Assembly: GCF_002216145.1 (NCBI RefSeq)
Contig: NZ_CP022278.1
Span: 1,674,001-1,738,000, forward strand
Direction of reading: 5' to 3'
Length of the DNA stretch: 64,000 nucleotides
DNA from: Neisseria chenwenguii
Lineage (GTDB): Bacteria; Pseudomonadota; Gammaproteobacteria; Burkholderiales; Neisseriaceae
Part shown: positions 36,742-46,114 of the stretch, piece after piece
How positions within the stretch are numbered: position 1 is the first letter of the stretch
Layout: every line of letters starts with the position of its first letter
Notes under the pieces: generated by a model
The model's input: the letters and a program-made list of their open reading frames with translations, nothing else
The model's database searches: none
Told to the model about the DNA's origin: nothing
Program-made: the position numbers and the translations under genes

Positions 36742-36748
36742 ATGGGGT

Positions 36749-37411
36749 TTACAGCAGGGTTTTGATGTCGGCGGCGATGTTTTCGGGGGCGCTGCCGTAG
36801 GGTTCGAAGAAGGCGACTTCGCCGTCTTTATCAATAACATACGAACCGGCGGTGTGATCGACCAGATAGTTTTTCGGGTCTTTGTCGGCGTTGATTTTGG
36901 CGGAAACGACGCGGTATTGCTGCTTGATCACAGGCAGACTCTGGCCTTCGGTTACGCTCAAGCCGATGAAGTCGGGGTTGAACTGCTTGACGTATTTGCC
37001 GACCAGTTCGGGCGTGTCGCGCTCGGGATCGACGCTGGCAAACACGACTTTCACGTCTTTCGCTTTATCGCCGAGCTGTTTGAGCGTATCGGCCTGGGTC
37101 AGCAGCTCGGTCGGGCAGACGTCGGGGCAGTGGGTGTAGCCGAACGACAAAATCACGACTTTGCCTTTCATATTGCTTAATTTGAATTCTTTGCCGTCAC
37201 CGTCGGTCATGGCGAAATCGCCGCCGATGTCTTCCTTGCGCATATCGACGCTCTTCACATTGCTTTTCGCCGCAGGTTTGGCGGCAGAAGCAGATGTTTG
37301 CGTAGCGGAGGCTGGTGCAGACGCGGCGGGCGCGGCTTTGTCTTTGGGTTGGCAGGCGGCCAACAGTGCGAGGGCGGCGGCACCGAGCATCAGGTGTTTG
37401 GCGGTTTGCAT
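36749..37411 (-). CDS. SCO1/SenC-family lipoprotein
   Basis: A 220-residue thioredoxin-fold lipoprotein, lipobox LAAC (Cys20), then an Ala/Ser-rich linker and the SCO domain. The copper-binding CPDVC (Cys95, Cys99) and distal His186 (VDHTAGSY) are all present. Family members deliver copper to cytochrome oxidase or protect against oxidative stress. The ATG at MQTAKHLML is preferred over one ten codons upstream. Confidence 0.9.
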   Translation of the reverse strand: MQTAKHLMLGAAALALLAACQPKDKAAPAASAPASATQTSASAAKPAAKSNVKSVDMRKEDIGGDFAMTDGDGKEFKLSNMKGKVVILSFGYTHCPDVCPTELLTQADTLKQLGDKAKDVKVVFASVDPERDTPELVGKYVKQFNPDFIGLSVTEGQSLPVIKQQYRVVSAKINADKDPKNYLVDHTAGSYVIDKDGEVAFFEPYGSAPENIAADIKTLL

Positions 37412-37598
37412 GGCAGTAGTCCTTTTCGATGAATGCGGCAAAGATGGCGTATTTTATATCTTAACCCGTTTATACGATTAAATGTAGGGCGTAGCGGCAA
37501 AAAGCGCGGAAAGTTTGACTTTACCCCGCCGCATCAAACAAATATCGCCGAAGAATCAACACGCTGGATTTTGCGCGGCGCGAAACGGCAAAAAACGC

Positions 37599-37626
37599 TT
37601 TACAAGTTTTCCGATACCGCTATAAT
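37599..37626 (+). promoter_or_regulatory. Promoter of the tRNA-Leu gene
   Basis: TTTACA and TATAAT are 16 bases apart and 17 bases before the mature tRNA, close to the sigma-70 consensus. Confidence 0.8.
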
Positions 37627-37642
37627 AGCAGCTTCATCACCT

Positions 37643-37727
37643 GCCCAGGTGGCGAAATTGGTAGACGCAGGGGACTCAAAATCCCCCGCCGAAAGGCGTG
37701 TCGGTTCGAGTCCGACCCTGGGCACCA
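37643..37727 (+). tRNA. tRNA-Leu (anticodon CAA)
   Basis: An 85-base class II tRNA. The acceptor arms GCCCAGG and CCTGGGC pair, the anticodon stem GGGGA/TCCCC holds the loop CTCAAAA (CAA), a variable arm of about 14 bases follows, the T-loop GGTTCGAGTCC is standard, and CCA is encoded. It reads UUG codons. Confidence 0.96.
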
Positions 37728-37735
37728 GTTTTCCG

Positions 37736-37773
37736 AAAAAATGGCCGTTTGGTAACAACGGCCGTTTTTTTGT
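37736..37773 (+). terminator. Intrinsic terminator of tRNA-Leu
   Basis: ATGGCCGTT and AACGGCCGT pair around TGGTAAC and are followed by seven T residues, nine bases after the tRNA. Confidence 0.85.
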
Positions 37774-37877
37774 GCGCATTTAAAATAAAATGTCGGCAAA
37801 TAAAATGTCGGCTTCGACAAAAATTGTTTTTTGCCTGATTATGAGGATTGATTAGTTAGTAAAGAGAAAGAATAATA

Positions 37878-39143
37878 ATGATGAACCAGCATTCTCCCGC
37901 CCAGCCGGGTATTCGGAAATTTTTATTTAATCTGACGGCTTGTGCCGGTTTTGCATTTATCTGCGCCTGCGACAGCCCGCACGTTCATGCGGAGTCTGAG
38001 CCGTCTGAAACCCAAATCCGATCGGCCGCTTACGCCAACAAACGCAACGGCCTGATGCTCGACATCGCCCGCCATTACTACTCGCCGCAGGTCGTCAAAC
38101 AATACATCGACACTGTGGCGCAATCGGGCGGTAAGTTTGTCCACCTGCATTTTTCCGACAACGAAAATTACGCATTGGAAAGCGCCGTGCTCAACCAGCG
38201 GGCGAAAGATGCGGTATTTTCAGACGGCATCTACACCAATCCCCTGACCAAACGCCCGTTTTGGAGCGACGAGCAACTTAAGGATGTGGTAGAGCACGCC
38301 AAACAGAAAAACATTGAATTAATTCCCGAATTTGGCGGTCCAAGGCACATCAAAGGCGTATTTGACCTGTTGGCCGAATACAAAGGCAAAACGTATGCGC
38401 GCGAATTGCGTTCCGCCCAAGAAGACGACGAAATCAACATCACCAAGCCCGAGAGCGTCGCCTTTGTCAAAGCAATGATGGGCGAAATCGCCGCCAAATT
38501 CCCATACGGCAGGCGTTTCCACATCGGCGGCGACGAATTCGGCTACAGCGCCGAGAGCAATCACGAATTTGTGCGCTACGCCAACGATATGGCCGCGTTT
38601 TTAGAGAAAAAGGGGCTGAAAACGCAGATGTGGAACGATGGCATGATGAAGTCCAATCTCGGCGATTGGAACAAAAACATCGAAATCACCTACTGGAGCT
38701 ACGACGGCGATCCGCAAAGCAAAACCGAACGCCGGCGCCGCCGCGCCATGCGCGCAAGCCTGCCTGATTTGGTCAAACGCGGATTTAAGGTCTGGAACTA
38801 CAATTCCTACTACCTCTATTTTGTGCCCAAACAGAATCTCGCTTTTTCCGAAGACATCGACTACGCCACCCGCGACGTACGCAAAAACTGGCACTTGGGC
38901 GTATGGGACAGATATAATTTCAAGAATACCGCCGATCCTGCCAAAATTCAGGGCGCGGCCTATGCCGTTTGGGGCGAACATGCGGGTAAGTTGAGCGACC
39001 GAACGATTTACGCCCACACCAAAGGCATGCTCGAAGCTGTGATGCACAAGGCGGGAGGGAAAGCGGATTGGCCTTCGAAAACCGCCAAACAGGGCAAAAC
39101 GGGAAACCTGCTCAAAACAGCGGATAAGGTGCGGGGCAGATAA
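37878..39143 (+). CDS. GH20-family beta-N-acetylhexosaminidase-like lipoprotein
   Basis: A 421-residue exported protein. The N-terminus has a hydrophobic segment and a lipobox-like FICAC (Cys31), so anchoring in the envelope is likely. The body is a single GH20 TIM barrel: HFSDNENYALES, IELIPEFGGPRH, and the catalytic Asp219-Glu220 pair in FHIGGDEFGY, later WNYNSYYLYF. The layout, with no extra domains, is like dispersin B, which cuts poly-N-acetylglucosamine of biofilms; the natural substrate here is unknown. Two adjacent ATGs are possible starts. It follows tRNA-Leu and has its own promoter region. Confidence 0.85.
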   Translation: MMNQHSPAQPGIRKFLFNLTACAGFAFICACDSPHVHAESEPSETQIRSAAYANKRNGLMLDIARHYYSPQVVKQYIDTVAQSGGKFVHLHFSDNENYALESAVLNQRAKDAVFSDGIYTNPLTKRPFWSDEQLKDVVEHAKQKNIELIPEFGGPRHIKGVFDLLAEYKGKTYARELRSAQEDDEINITKPESVAFVKAMMGEIAAKFPYGRRFHIGGDEFGYSAESNHEFVRYANDMAAFLEKKGLKTQMWNDGMMKSNLGDWNKNIEITYWSYDGDPQSKTERRRRRAMRASLPDLVKRGFKVWNYNSYYLYFVPKQNLAFSEDIDYATRDVRKNWHLGVWDRYNFKNTADPAKIQGAAYAVWGEHAGKLSDRTIYAHTKGMLEAVMHKAGGKADWPSKTAKQGKTGNLLKTADKVRGR

Positions 39144-39168
39144 ATCCGCCGTTGCCGCAGCTTGGGAA

Positions 39169-39219
39169 AGGCCGTCTGAAATTCAGTTACCGGGACGTAA
39201 TCGAAATTTCAGACGGCCT
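39169..39219. terminator. Paired-DUS hairpin
   Basis: AGGCCGTCTGAA and TTTCAGACGGCCT face each other between the GH20 gene and serB. Confidence 0.6.
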
Positions 39220-39272
39220 TTTGCCGCCCGCTTCGCGTTATAATCCGTGTTTTCAAACGCAGGGTTTCCGCC

Positions 39273-40109
39273 ATGCCAAACGTCCTCGTGCTTCAGCATT
39301 CCGATTTTTCCGCCTGCGGTTTGGGCTTTCTCGCGCCGCTGAATCTGCCCGCGCCGGTAGAATGCGGCAACAGCCTGCGTATCGCCGTTCCCGATGATTT
39401 TGTTTTTTCAGACGGCCTGAAAGCCGAATGCAGCCGCCGCGAAATCGACGCCGCCGTTTTGCCCGATATGGCGTTTGCCGATTTGGGACTGATTGTCAGC
39501 GATATGGATTCCACGCTGATTACCATCGAATGCGTGGACGAAATCGCCGCCGGCGTCGGCCTGAAAGCGCAGGTGGCGGAAATTACCGAACAGGCCATGC
39601 GCGGGGAATTGGATTTCGAACAATCGCTGCGCCGCCGCGTCGCCCTGCTCGAAGGCTTGGACGAAGCGGTTTTGCAGCAGGTTTACGACGACGTTTTGCA
39701 GCTTTCAGCCGGCGCGGAATTTCTGCTGGAAGAGTGCAAACGCCACGGCGTGAAGTTTATGCTGGTGTCGGGCGGATTTACCTTTTTCACCGAGCGTTTG
39801 CAGCGGCGGCTGGGCTTTGAATACCAACGCGCCAATGTTTTGGAAATTTCAGACGGCAAACTGACCGGACGGCTCATCGGCGGCGTGATCGATGCGCAGG
39901 CCAAAGCGGATTTGCTGGTCGAAACCCGCGATATGCTGGGTTTGCAGCCGCAGCAGGTTTTGGCAGTGGGCGACGGCGCCAACGACATTCCCATGCTTTT
40001 GGAAGCGGGCATCGGCGTGGCCTACCGCGCTAAACCGAAAGCGCAGGCACATGCGGAAGCGAGCGTGAGTTTCGGCGGTTTGGGACGGGTCAGGGGCTGG
40101 TTTCGTTGA
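39273..40109 (+). CDS. serB: Phosphoserine phosphatase
   Basis: Last step of serine synthesis. 278 residues: a variable N-terminal region of about 70 residues containing a DUS-encoded FSDGL, then a HAD domain with the nucleophile Asp77 and acid/base Asp79 in VSDMDSTLI, LVSGGFTFF, and the metal-binding GDGANDIPML. The Ala-rich end AYRAKPKAQAHAE is usual for SerB. Confidence 0.95.
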   Translation: MPNVLVLQHSDFSACGLGFLAPLNLPAPVECGNSLRIAVPDDFVFSDGLKAECSRREIDAAVLPDMAFADLGLIVSDMDSTLITIECVDEIAAGVGLKAQVAEITEQAMRGELDFEQSLRRRVALLEGLDEAVLQQVYDDVLQLSAGAEFLLEECKRHGVKFMLVSGGFTFFTERLQRRLGFEYQRANVLEISDGKLTGRLIGGVIDAQAKADLLVETRDMLGLQPQQVLAVGDGANDIPMLLEAGIGVAYRAKPKAQAHAEASVSFGGLGRVRGWFR

Positions 40110-40123
40110 GGCCGTCTGAAAAG

Positions 40124-40280
40124 TATAGTGAATTAAAATAAAAAATCCACTTCGTTGGCTGCGGCCGGGCTCAAAGAGGACGATTCACTAAGGCGCCGAA
40201 GCGCCAAGTTCATCTGTCCCGCACTACCCGTACTGTCCGCGCCTTGCCGCCTTGTATCTTTCTTATTTTATTTCACTATA
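40124..40280 (+). repeat. Correia-type element, copy 2
   Basis: 157 bases with inverted ends TATAGTGAATTAAAATA and TTATTTTATTTCACTATA. The interior has AATCCACTTCGTTGGCTGC, CAAAGAGGACGATTC, and a run of short GTACTG-containing repeats typical of neisserial Correia elements. Target TA duplication fits a mariner-like MITE. Confidence 0.85.
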
Positions 40281-40434
40281 TTTTAATTTATTTTAAGTCA
40301 GGCCGTCTGAAAACTGTTTTCCATGCAGAATGCGGTTTTCAGACGGCCTGACTGCATCTGCCCCTTGCCCCCGCCCCGCGTCTGTATGTTATAGTCAGGC
40401 CACTTTCACTCGTATTTGGAAACGGAGTAAAAAC

Positions 40435-41307
40435 ATGACCATCCGCAGTATGACCGGTTTTGCCAACGCCGCAGGCGAATGCGCGGGTAAGCGCATCAAC
40501 CTTGAAGTCCGCGCGGTAAACCACCGCTATTTGGACGTTCAATTCCGCATGCCCGAAGACTTGCGCCATTTGGAAGGTGCATTGCGCGAACGGATTGCCG
40601 CCGAGGCGCAGCGCGGCAAGGTCGAATGCCGCATTCAGGTGCAGGACGGCGCGCAGGGTGCGCAGAGTTTGGACGTGAATCAGGATCTGGTGGAACAGCT
40701 CGCCGCGCTCAACCAACAATGGCGCAAGGTTCACACGGATTTGGGCAAGCTGACGGTGGCTGATATTTTGCGCTTCCCGGGCGTTTTGGCCAGTCAGAAC
40801 GCCGATCCCGAAGAGTTTGCCAAGGCGGTGCAGGAATTGCTGGCGCAGGCTTTGAAAGATTTCGGCGCGGCACGCAAACGCGAGGGGAAAAAGCTGGCGG
40901 AGCATCTCTTGGAACGCCTCGCCAAAATGGAAACCATCATTGATGCTTTGAGCGGACTTTTCCCCGCGCTGCTTGAGGCGCATATGGAAAAAGTCAGAGG
41001 CCGTCTGAAAGAAGCGGTGGGCAATATCGACAATGACCGCTTGCAGCAGGAATTTGCGCTGTTTATCCAAAAAGCGGACGTGGACGAAGAATTCAGCCGC
41101 CTGCGCACGCACATCGATGAAGTGCGCCGCATCGTAACCGAAGCCAAAGGCAGCGTCGGCAAACGGCTGGATTTCCTGATGCAGGAGCTCAACCGCGAGG
41201 CGAACACGCTGGGCAGCAAAGCCATCGCGGCAGAATGTACGCAGGCTTCGGTGGAACTGAAAGTGTTGATCGAACAGATGCGCGAGCAGGTTCAGAATAT
41301 CGAGTAA
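40435..41307 (+). CDS. yicC: YicC-family endoribonuclease
   Basis: 290 residues from MTIRSMTGFANA; this start has AAACGGAGT before it, and 35 upstream in-frame codons are rejected. The N-terminal YicC domain contains INLEVRAVNHRYLDVQFRMPE; the C-terminal DUF1732 region has EFSRLRTHIDEVRRIV and the almost invariant GKRLDFLMQELNREANTLGSKA. YicC proteins are metal-dependent RNases linked to small-RNA turnover and stress survival. Confidence 0.95.
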   Translation: MTIRSMTGFANAAGECAGKRINLEVRAVNHRYLDVQFRMPEDLRHLEGALRERIAAEAQRGKVECRIQVQDGAQGAQSLDVNQDLVEQLAALNQQWRKVHTDLGKLTVADILRFPGVLASQNADPEEFAKAVQELLAQALKDFGAARKREGKKLAEHLLERLAKMETIIDALSGLFPALLEAHMEKVRGRLKEAVGNIDNDRLQQEFALFIQKADVDEEFSRLRTHIDEVRRIVTEAKGSVGKRLDFLMQELNREANTLGSKAIAAECTQASVELKVLIEQMREQVQNIE

Positions 41308-41318
41308 TTGCGGTAAGT

Positions 41319-41473
41319 ACGGTTAGCCGCCCGAAGGCGGCGTAACCGTATGCGGCGCTGTTTGGCGACACCTGCCGAGGCCGTCTGAAAAACGGGGTGG
41401 TGGAATTTGCAGGATTCGGACGTTACAGTTTGCACGGGTTTGTACGGTTACGCCGCCTTCGGGCGGCTAACCG
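41319..41473. repeat. Two copies of a palindrome after yicC
   Basis: GGTTAGCCGCCCGAAGGCGG with CGTAACC (41319-41347) and an inverted version (41446-41473) flank about 100 bases that hold a DUS. Each copy can fold on itself; together they form a larger inverted repeat. Confidence 0.6.
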
Positions 41474-41518
41474 CACCTACGGCGGCTGAAGCAATATTCC
41501 CGACCATACAGATAGCAC

Positions 41519-41568
41519 AGGCCGTCTGAAACATAAAACCGGACGGCGGTTAATGTTTCAGACGGCCT
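41519..41568. terminator. Paired-DUS hairpin
   Basis: AGGCCGTCTGAA and TTTCAGACGGCCT before the cupin gene. Confidence 0.55.
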
Positions 41569-41602
41569 TTTTCTTTTATCGTTGCAAACTAAGGAGCAGA
41601 AA

Positions 41603-42073
41603 ATGAAACATCTGGTTTTTGCAGGACTGGCGGCAGTTTTAATGTCCGGCGCGGCATGGGCGGCGGATACGCCCGCAGCCAAACCGCTCGACCGCAGCAT
41701 TCAGGTTTACCGCAAAGCGGATATGCAGGAATGGAACCGCGAAAAAGCAGGCGGCGGCAAAGGCGCGCTGTTGGGGCGTTTTGCCTACACGCGTCATCAG
41801 ACCGGCAGGCAGGACGGGTTTAAAGAAATCGGCTGGCTGACGCTGCCCAAAGGCGCATCCATCGGCCTGCACGGCCATACCGACAACGAAGACACCTACA
41901 TCATTATTTCGGGCAAAGGTGTGTTTACCGACGGCTCGGGCAAGGAAACCAAAGTCGGCGCGGGCGACGTCACCATCGCGCGGCCGGGTCAGTCGCACGC
42001 GCTGCGCAATGCAGGCAATGAGCCGCTGGTGTTTTTAAACTTGATTGCAAACCCGGAAAGTTTGGCGAAATAG
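41603..42073 (+). CDS. Exported cupin-domain protein
   Basis: A 156-residue protein with a cleavable signal peptide (MKHLVFAGLAAVLMSGAAWAA). The cupin metal motifs are visible: GLHGHTDNEDTYIII and GQSHALRN, giving three His and one Glu ligand. Sugar isomerase, dioxygenase or sensor roles are all possible and the substrate is not apparent. The start follows AAGGAGC. Confidence 0.85.
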   Translation: MKHLVFAGLAAVLMSGAAWAADTPAAKPLDRSIQVYRKADMQEWNREKAGGGKGALLGRFAYTRHQTGRQDGFKEIGWLTLPKGASIGLHGHTDNEDTYIIISGKGVFTDGSGKETKVGAGDVTIARPGQSHALRNAGNEPLVFLNLIANPESLAK

Positions 42074-42411
42074 GGTTTGAAATGTGAACAGGCCGTCTGA
42101 AAATCCGATTATTGGGCGCAATCGGGTTTTCTGGCGGCCTTTAGGCAGACGTTTCTGATTTTTGCAAAAGTCTCGGCCTTTGGGCAAAGGCCGAGACTTT
42201 TGCAAAAAATAAATCAAACCCGCAAATATGTAAACATCATTCACGAGCAGGCGGGAATCCAGAAGGTTAAACTCGGACAATTGCTTGTTTTAAAAACATT
42301 ATCCCACCCAAACGTCTGGATTCCCGCCTGCGGGAATGACGGATTTGGCGTTTCAGACGGCCGTTGGACAGTATTTGTGAATTTTGCAAAGGTCTCAGGC
42401 CGTCTGAAAAT
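42074..42411. other. Intergenic repeat region
   Basis: No gene. Holds a dRS3-type pair, four uptake sequences, and a palindrome CAAAAGTCTCGGCCTTTGGG / CAAAGGCCGAGACTTTTG around 42165-42203. Confidence 0.6.
42239..42337. repeat. dRS3-type repeat pair (NIME-like unit)
   Basis: ATTCACGAGCAGGCGGGAAT and ATTCCCGCCTGCGGGAAT (two bases short) bracket 60 bases that are nearly the reverse complement of the unit at 32327-32427. Confidence 0.65.
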
Positions 42412-43413
42412 TTATTCCCAACTATTCGCCCGCTCGACTTCCTGCCATGCTTCGAGTATCAGGCTGCCGTCGTTGTCTTTCAAAAGCGCGGCGTCGGAGA
42501 GCATGCGCCGCCAGACGCGGGCTTTGTTCAGGCCGTGCATCAGGCCGAGGGTGTGGCGGACGATGTGGCGCAGGATGGTGCCGCGACCGGCTTGGATTTG
42601 CGCTTGGCTGTATGCAAACAGGCGTTGAACGAGGTCGGCATATTCGATGGGCGCGGCGGAGCCGTTGTAAAACAGTCTGTCCCAGTCGCGCATAATCATG
42701 GGGTTGTGGTACGCCTCGCGCCCGACCATTACGCCGTCAACGTGTTTGAGGTGTCCGGCGATTTGCTGATTGGTGGTAATGCCGCCGTTGATGAGGATTT
42801 CGAGGTCGGGAAAGTCTTGTTTGAGGCGGTAGACGTAGTCGTATTTGAGCGGGGGAACGTCGCGGTTTTCTTTGGGCGAGAGGCCGTCGAGCCAGGCGTT
42901 GCGTGCGTGGACGATGTAGGTTTTGCAGGCGGTTTTTTCGCGCAGGGTGCCGACGAAATCGGTGAGGGTTTGGTATTCGGTTTGGCGGTCGATGCCGATG
43001 CGGTGTTTGATGGTGACGGGGATTTGCACGGCGTCCTGCATGGCGTTGAGGCAGTCGGCGACCAAACCGACTTCGTTCATCAGGCAGGCGCCGAACGCGC
43101 CTTTCTGTACGCGCGGGCTGGGGCAGCCGCAGTTGAGGTTGACTTCGTTGTAACCGTAGTTTTCGGCGGCTTTGGCGGCTTTGGCCAAATCGGCGGGCTC
43201 GCTGCCGCCCAGTTGCAGGGCGACGGGCTGTTCGCCGTCGTTAAACGCCAAAAAGCGGTCTTGGTCGCCGTAGATGATGGCGCCGGCGTTGACCATTTCG
43301 CTATAAAGCCAGGTGTGGCGTGTGATTTGGCGCGCCATGTAGCGGTAGTGGCGGTCGGTCCAGTCGAGCATGGGGGCGACGGCAAGGCGGCGCGGGGGGA
43401 GGTCTTGGGTCAT
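42412..43413 (-). CDS. dusA: tRNA-dihydrouridine(20/20a) synthase
   Basis: FMN enzyme that reduces U20/U20a in the D-loop. 333 residues from MTQDLPPRRLAVAPMLDWTDRHYRY. The catalytic Cys lies in NLNCGCPSPRVQ, the phosphate-binding region in INGGITT and VMVGREAYHNP. The DusA subgroup is indicated by HARNAWLDGLSPKENRDVPPL. Thirteen upstream in-frame codons are rejected. Confidence 0.95.
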   Translation of the reverse strand: MTQDLPPRRLAVAPMLDWTDRHYRYMARQITRHTWLYSEMVNAGAIIYGDQDRFLAFNDGEQPVALQLGGSEPADLAKAAKAAENYGYNEVNLNCGCPSPRVQKGAFGACLMNEVGLVADCLNAMQDAVQIPVTIKHRIGIDRQTEYQTLTDFVGTLREKTACKTYIVHARNAWLDGLSPKENRDVPPLKYDYVYRLKQDFPDLEILINGGITTNQQIAGHLKHVDGVMVGREAYHNPMIMRDWDRLFYNGSAAPIEYADLVQRLFAYSQAQIQAGRGTILRHIVRHTLGLMHGLNKARVWRRMLSDAALLKDNDGSLILEAWQEVERANSWE

Positions 43414-43828
43414 GTTTCTATCTATATAAGATGCTGTTTTTTCAGGCGGCATTATAGCAGAGGGGGGAGGAGGAGATGATTGGCGGCCTGCCGAAGGCCG
43501 TCTGAAAGTTTGTCGAGGTTTCTTTCTTTATAGTTTAGGGAAACAAAAATTTACATAGCGTTTGTTATTTCGCTGTTGATAATTAAGAAGTTTTTGGCGA
43601 TGTAGCAAAATGTAGGCAGGAATTTCAAGTGTTTTAACATTTTTCTCAAAATAATTTGATTTAAAGCAGATTTGTCTCGTTGGGACGGCATATTTTTCAT
43701 TCAGCTATGTTAATATTTACGAAAAATTTTAGGCTTAATATCTAATTATTTGAAATTTAAATAAATATTTAGATATTAAAAGTTTATTAATTTTTCTTTT
43801 CGGACTTTCGTTACTCTAAGGAACTGAT
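43414..43828. other. A+T-rich upstream region of cstA
   Basis: About 400 bases with no gene. From 43520 the sequence is strongly A+T-rich, unlike other housekeeping spacers here. It probably contains the promoter and control sites of cstA; no single promoter stands out. A DUS lies at 43496-43507. Confidence 0.5.
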
Positions 43829-45907
43829 ATGAAAGCGTTAAAATCGTTCTTGATATGGGGGGCGGTGGTGTTGTCCGGTGTCATGGCCTTTGCCACACTT
43901 GCCTTCAGCCGTGGCGAACACGTCAGCGCGGTTTGGCTGGTTGTGGCTGCCGTTTCGGTTTACTGCATTGCCTACCGTTTTTACAGCCTCTATATCTGTA
44001 AAAACATTTTGCAGCTCGACGAGCGCCGTATGACGCCGGCCGAGCGCAATAATAATGGTGTGGACTATGTGCCGACCGACAAGAAAGTTTTGTTCGGCCA
44101 CCACTTCGCTGCGATCGCAGGCGCCGGCCCGCTGGTGGGACCGGTATTGGCTTCGCAGATGGGTTATCTGCCCGGTACGCTGTGGATTATCTTCGGCGTC
44201 GTACTGGCAGGTGCGGTGCAGGATATGATGGTGCTGTTTGTTTCGATGCGCCGCGACGGCAAGTCGTTGGGCGAAATCATCAAGCAGGAATTGGGTACGA
44301 CCGCCGGCGTGATTGCGTCCATCGGTATTCTCATGATCATGATCATCATTACCTCCGTGTTGGCATTGATTGTGGTGAAAGCGCTGACACACAGCCCGTG
44401 GGGTACGTTTACCATTATGGCGACCGTGCCGATTGCGCTGTTTATGGGCTTCTATGCACGCTTTATCCGTCCGGGCAAACTGGGCGAAATCGCGATTGTC
44501 GGCTTTATCGCTATGATGAGCGCCGTGATTTTCGGTGACCGCGTGGCGCAAAGTTCCATCGGTCACTGGTTTGACCTCAACGGCGTGCAACTGGCCGTAT
44601 TCATCATGCTCTACGGCGGTATTTCTTCATTGCTGCCGGTTTGGTTCCTGATGACCCCGCGCGACTATCTGGCGACTTTCCTGAAAATCGGTACGATTAT
44701 TGCGCTGGCCATCGGCATCGTCATTGTCGGCCCCGAACTGAAAATGCCTGCCGTAACCCACTTCATCGACGGTACCGGCCCGGTATTCTCCGGCAAACTG
44801 TTCCCGTTCTTGTTCATTACCATCGCCTGTGGTGCGGTATCCGGTTTCCACGCGCTGATTTCTTCCGGCACAACGCCGAAAATGATTGCCAACGAAACCC
44901 ACGTCCGCGCCATCGGTTACGGCGGTATGTTGATGGAAAGTTTCGTTGCCATGATGGCTTTGGCGGCTGCCTGCTCGCTGGATCCGGGCGTGTACTTCGC
45001 CATGAACAGCCCTGCTGCATTGATCGGTACTGACGTGCACACTGCTGCGCAAGCGATTACCACCAAACTGAACATCCCTGCTGATGCCGCCGTCTTGGCG
45101 CATACCGCAAAAGAAGTGGGCGAAAATTCCATTCTTTCCCGCGCAGGTGGTGCACCGACCCTCGCCGTCGGGATGGCGCACATCATGAGCCGCCTGATTC
45201 CCGGCGAAGCCATGATGGCCTTCTGGTATCACTTCGCGCTCTTGTTTGAAGCCATGTTCATTCTGACCGCCGTTGACGCGGGTACCCGTACATCGCGCTT
45301 CATGTTCCAAGATTTGCTGGGTACATTCGTCAAACCTTTGGGCACCGGCCGCGGTATGTTCTCCAACGTTGTCGCTACTTTCCTGGCCGTCGGTTCTTGG
45401 GGTTACTTCCTCTATACCGGCGTTACCGACCCGCTGGGCGGCATTAACTCGCTCTGGCCGCTGTTTGGTATCGGCAACCAAATGCTCGCCGGCATCGCCC
45501 TGATTATGGTCGCCGTCGTTCTCGTGAAGATGAAACGCGAACGCTACGTCTGGGTTCCGCTGCTGCCTGCAACCGGTCTGCTGATCGTTACCGCCGTTGC
45601 ATCCCTGCAAAAACTGTTCGACCCCGATCCGCACGTCAGCTTCTTGGCGCACGCTGCCAAATACCGCGAGGCTGCCGCCGCAGGCCAAGTTTTGGCACCC
45701 GCTAAAGACGTGGCACAAATGAGCCAGATTGTGTTGAACGACTACGTTAACTCAACTTTGTGTGCAGCCTTTATGCTGGTGGTTGTGTTTGTCGCCATCT
45801 ACGGTTGGTTTGTCGCAATGAAAGCGCGTAAAGTGGCTTGGCCGACTGCCAAAGAAATCCCTGCCGTTTACCGCGATGAGGTGGCTGCCGGTGAAAAAGC
45901 TGCTTAA
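43829..45907 (+). CDS. cstA: Carbon starvation protein A, peptide/pyruvate transporter
   Basis: A 692-residue inner-membrane transporter with about 16-18 helices. CstA signatures include YVPTDKKVLFGHHFAAIAGAGPLVGP, LWIIFGVVLAGAVQDMMVLF, SGTTPKMIANE and FEAMFILTAVDAGTRTSRFM. CstA/BtsT proteins import pyruvate or peptides under carbon limitation. The ATG follows AAGGAACTG after a long A+T-rich region. The ybdD-like gene overlaps its end, as in E. coli. Confidence 0.95.
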   Translation: MKALKSFLIWGAVVLSGVMAFATLAFSRGEHVSAVWLVVAAVSVYCIAYRFYSLYICKNILQLDERRMTPAERNNNGVDYVPTDKKVLFGHHFAAIAGAGPLVGPVLASQMGYLPGTLWIIFGVVLAGAVQDMMVLFVSMRRDGKSLGEIIKQELGTTAGVIASIGILMIMIIITSVLALIVVKALTHSPWGTFTIMATVPIALFMGFYARFIRPGKLGEIAIVGFIAMMSAVIFGDRVAQSSIGHWFDLNGVQLAVFIMLYGGISSLLPVWFLMTPRDYLATFLKIGTIIALAIGIVIVGPELKMPAVTHFIDGTGPVFSGKLFPFLFITIACGAVSGFHALISSGTTPKMIANETHVRAIGYGGMLMESFVAMMALAAACSLDPGVYFAMNSPAALIGTDVHTAAQAITTKLNIPADAAVLAHTAKEVGENSILSRAGGAPTLAVGMAHIMSRLIPGEAMMAFWYHFALLFEAMFILTAVDAGTRTSRFMFQDLLGTFVKPLGTGRGMFSNVVATFLAVGSWGYFLYTGVTDPLGGINSLWPLFGIGNQMLAGIALIMVAVVLVKMKRERYVWVPLLPATGLLIVTAVASLQKLFDPDPHVSFLAHAAKYREAAAAGQVLAPAKDVAQMSQIVLNDYVNSTLCAAFMLVVVFVAIYGWFVAMKARKVAWPTAKEIPAVYRDEVAAGEKAA

Positions 45908-46103
45908 TCATCCTTTTGTAGGCCGTCTGAAAAAAGCCTGTAAAGAGGCGCGCATCGCAGCCAACTACATGGCAGGCATTCCGGATTACGACCGCTATGT
46001 TGCGACACAGCGCCGCCATAATCCGAATGCGCCGGTCATGACCAAGGTAGAATTTCTGGATTACTGCCGTCTGAAAAGTAACGGCAACGGACGCTGCTGT
46101 TAA
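45891..46103 (+). CDS. YbdD/YjiX family small protein
   Basis: 70 residues if the GTG at 45891 is used (an ATG at 45876 would add five). The core MAGIPDYDRYVATQRRHNPN and the ending GNGRCC match the YbdD family, always found after CstA/BtsT and needed for full transport. It overlaps cstA by 17 bases. Two uptake sequences lie within it, coding RLKKA and CRLKS, which is unusual for such a short gene. Confidence 0.88.
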   Translation: MKKLLNHPFVGRLKKACKEARIAANYMAGIPDYDRYVATQRRHNPNAPVMTKVEFLDYCRLKSNGNGRCC

Positions 46104-46114
46104 GGCCGTCTGAA

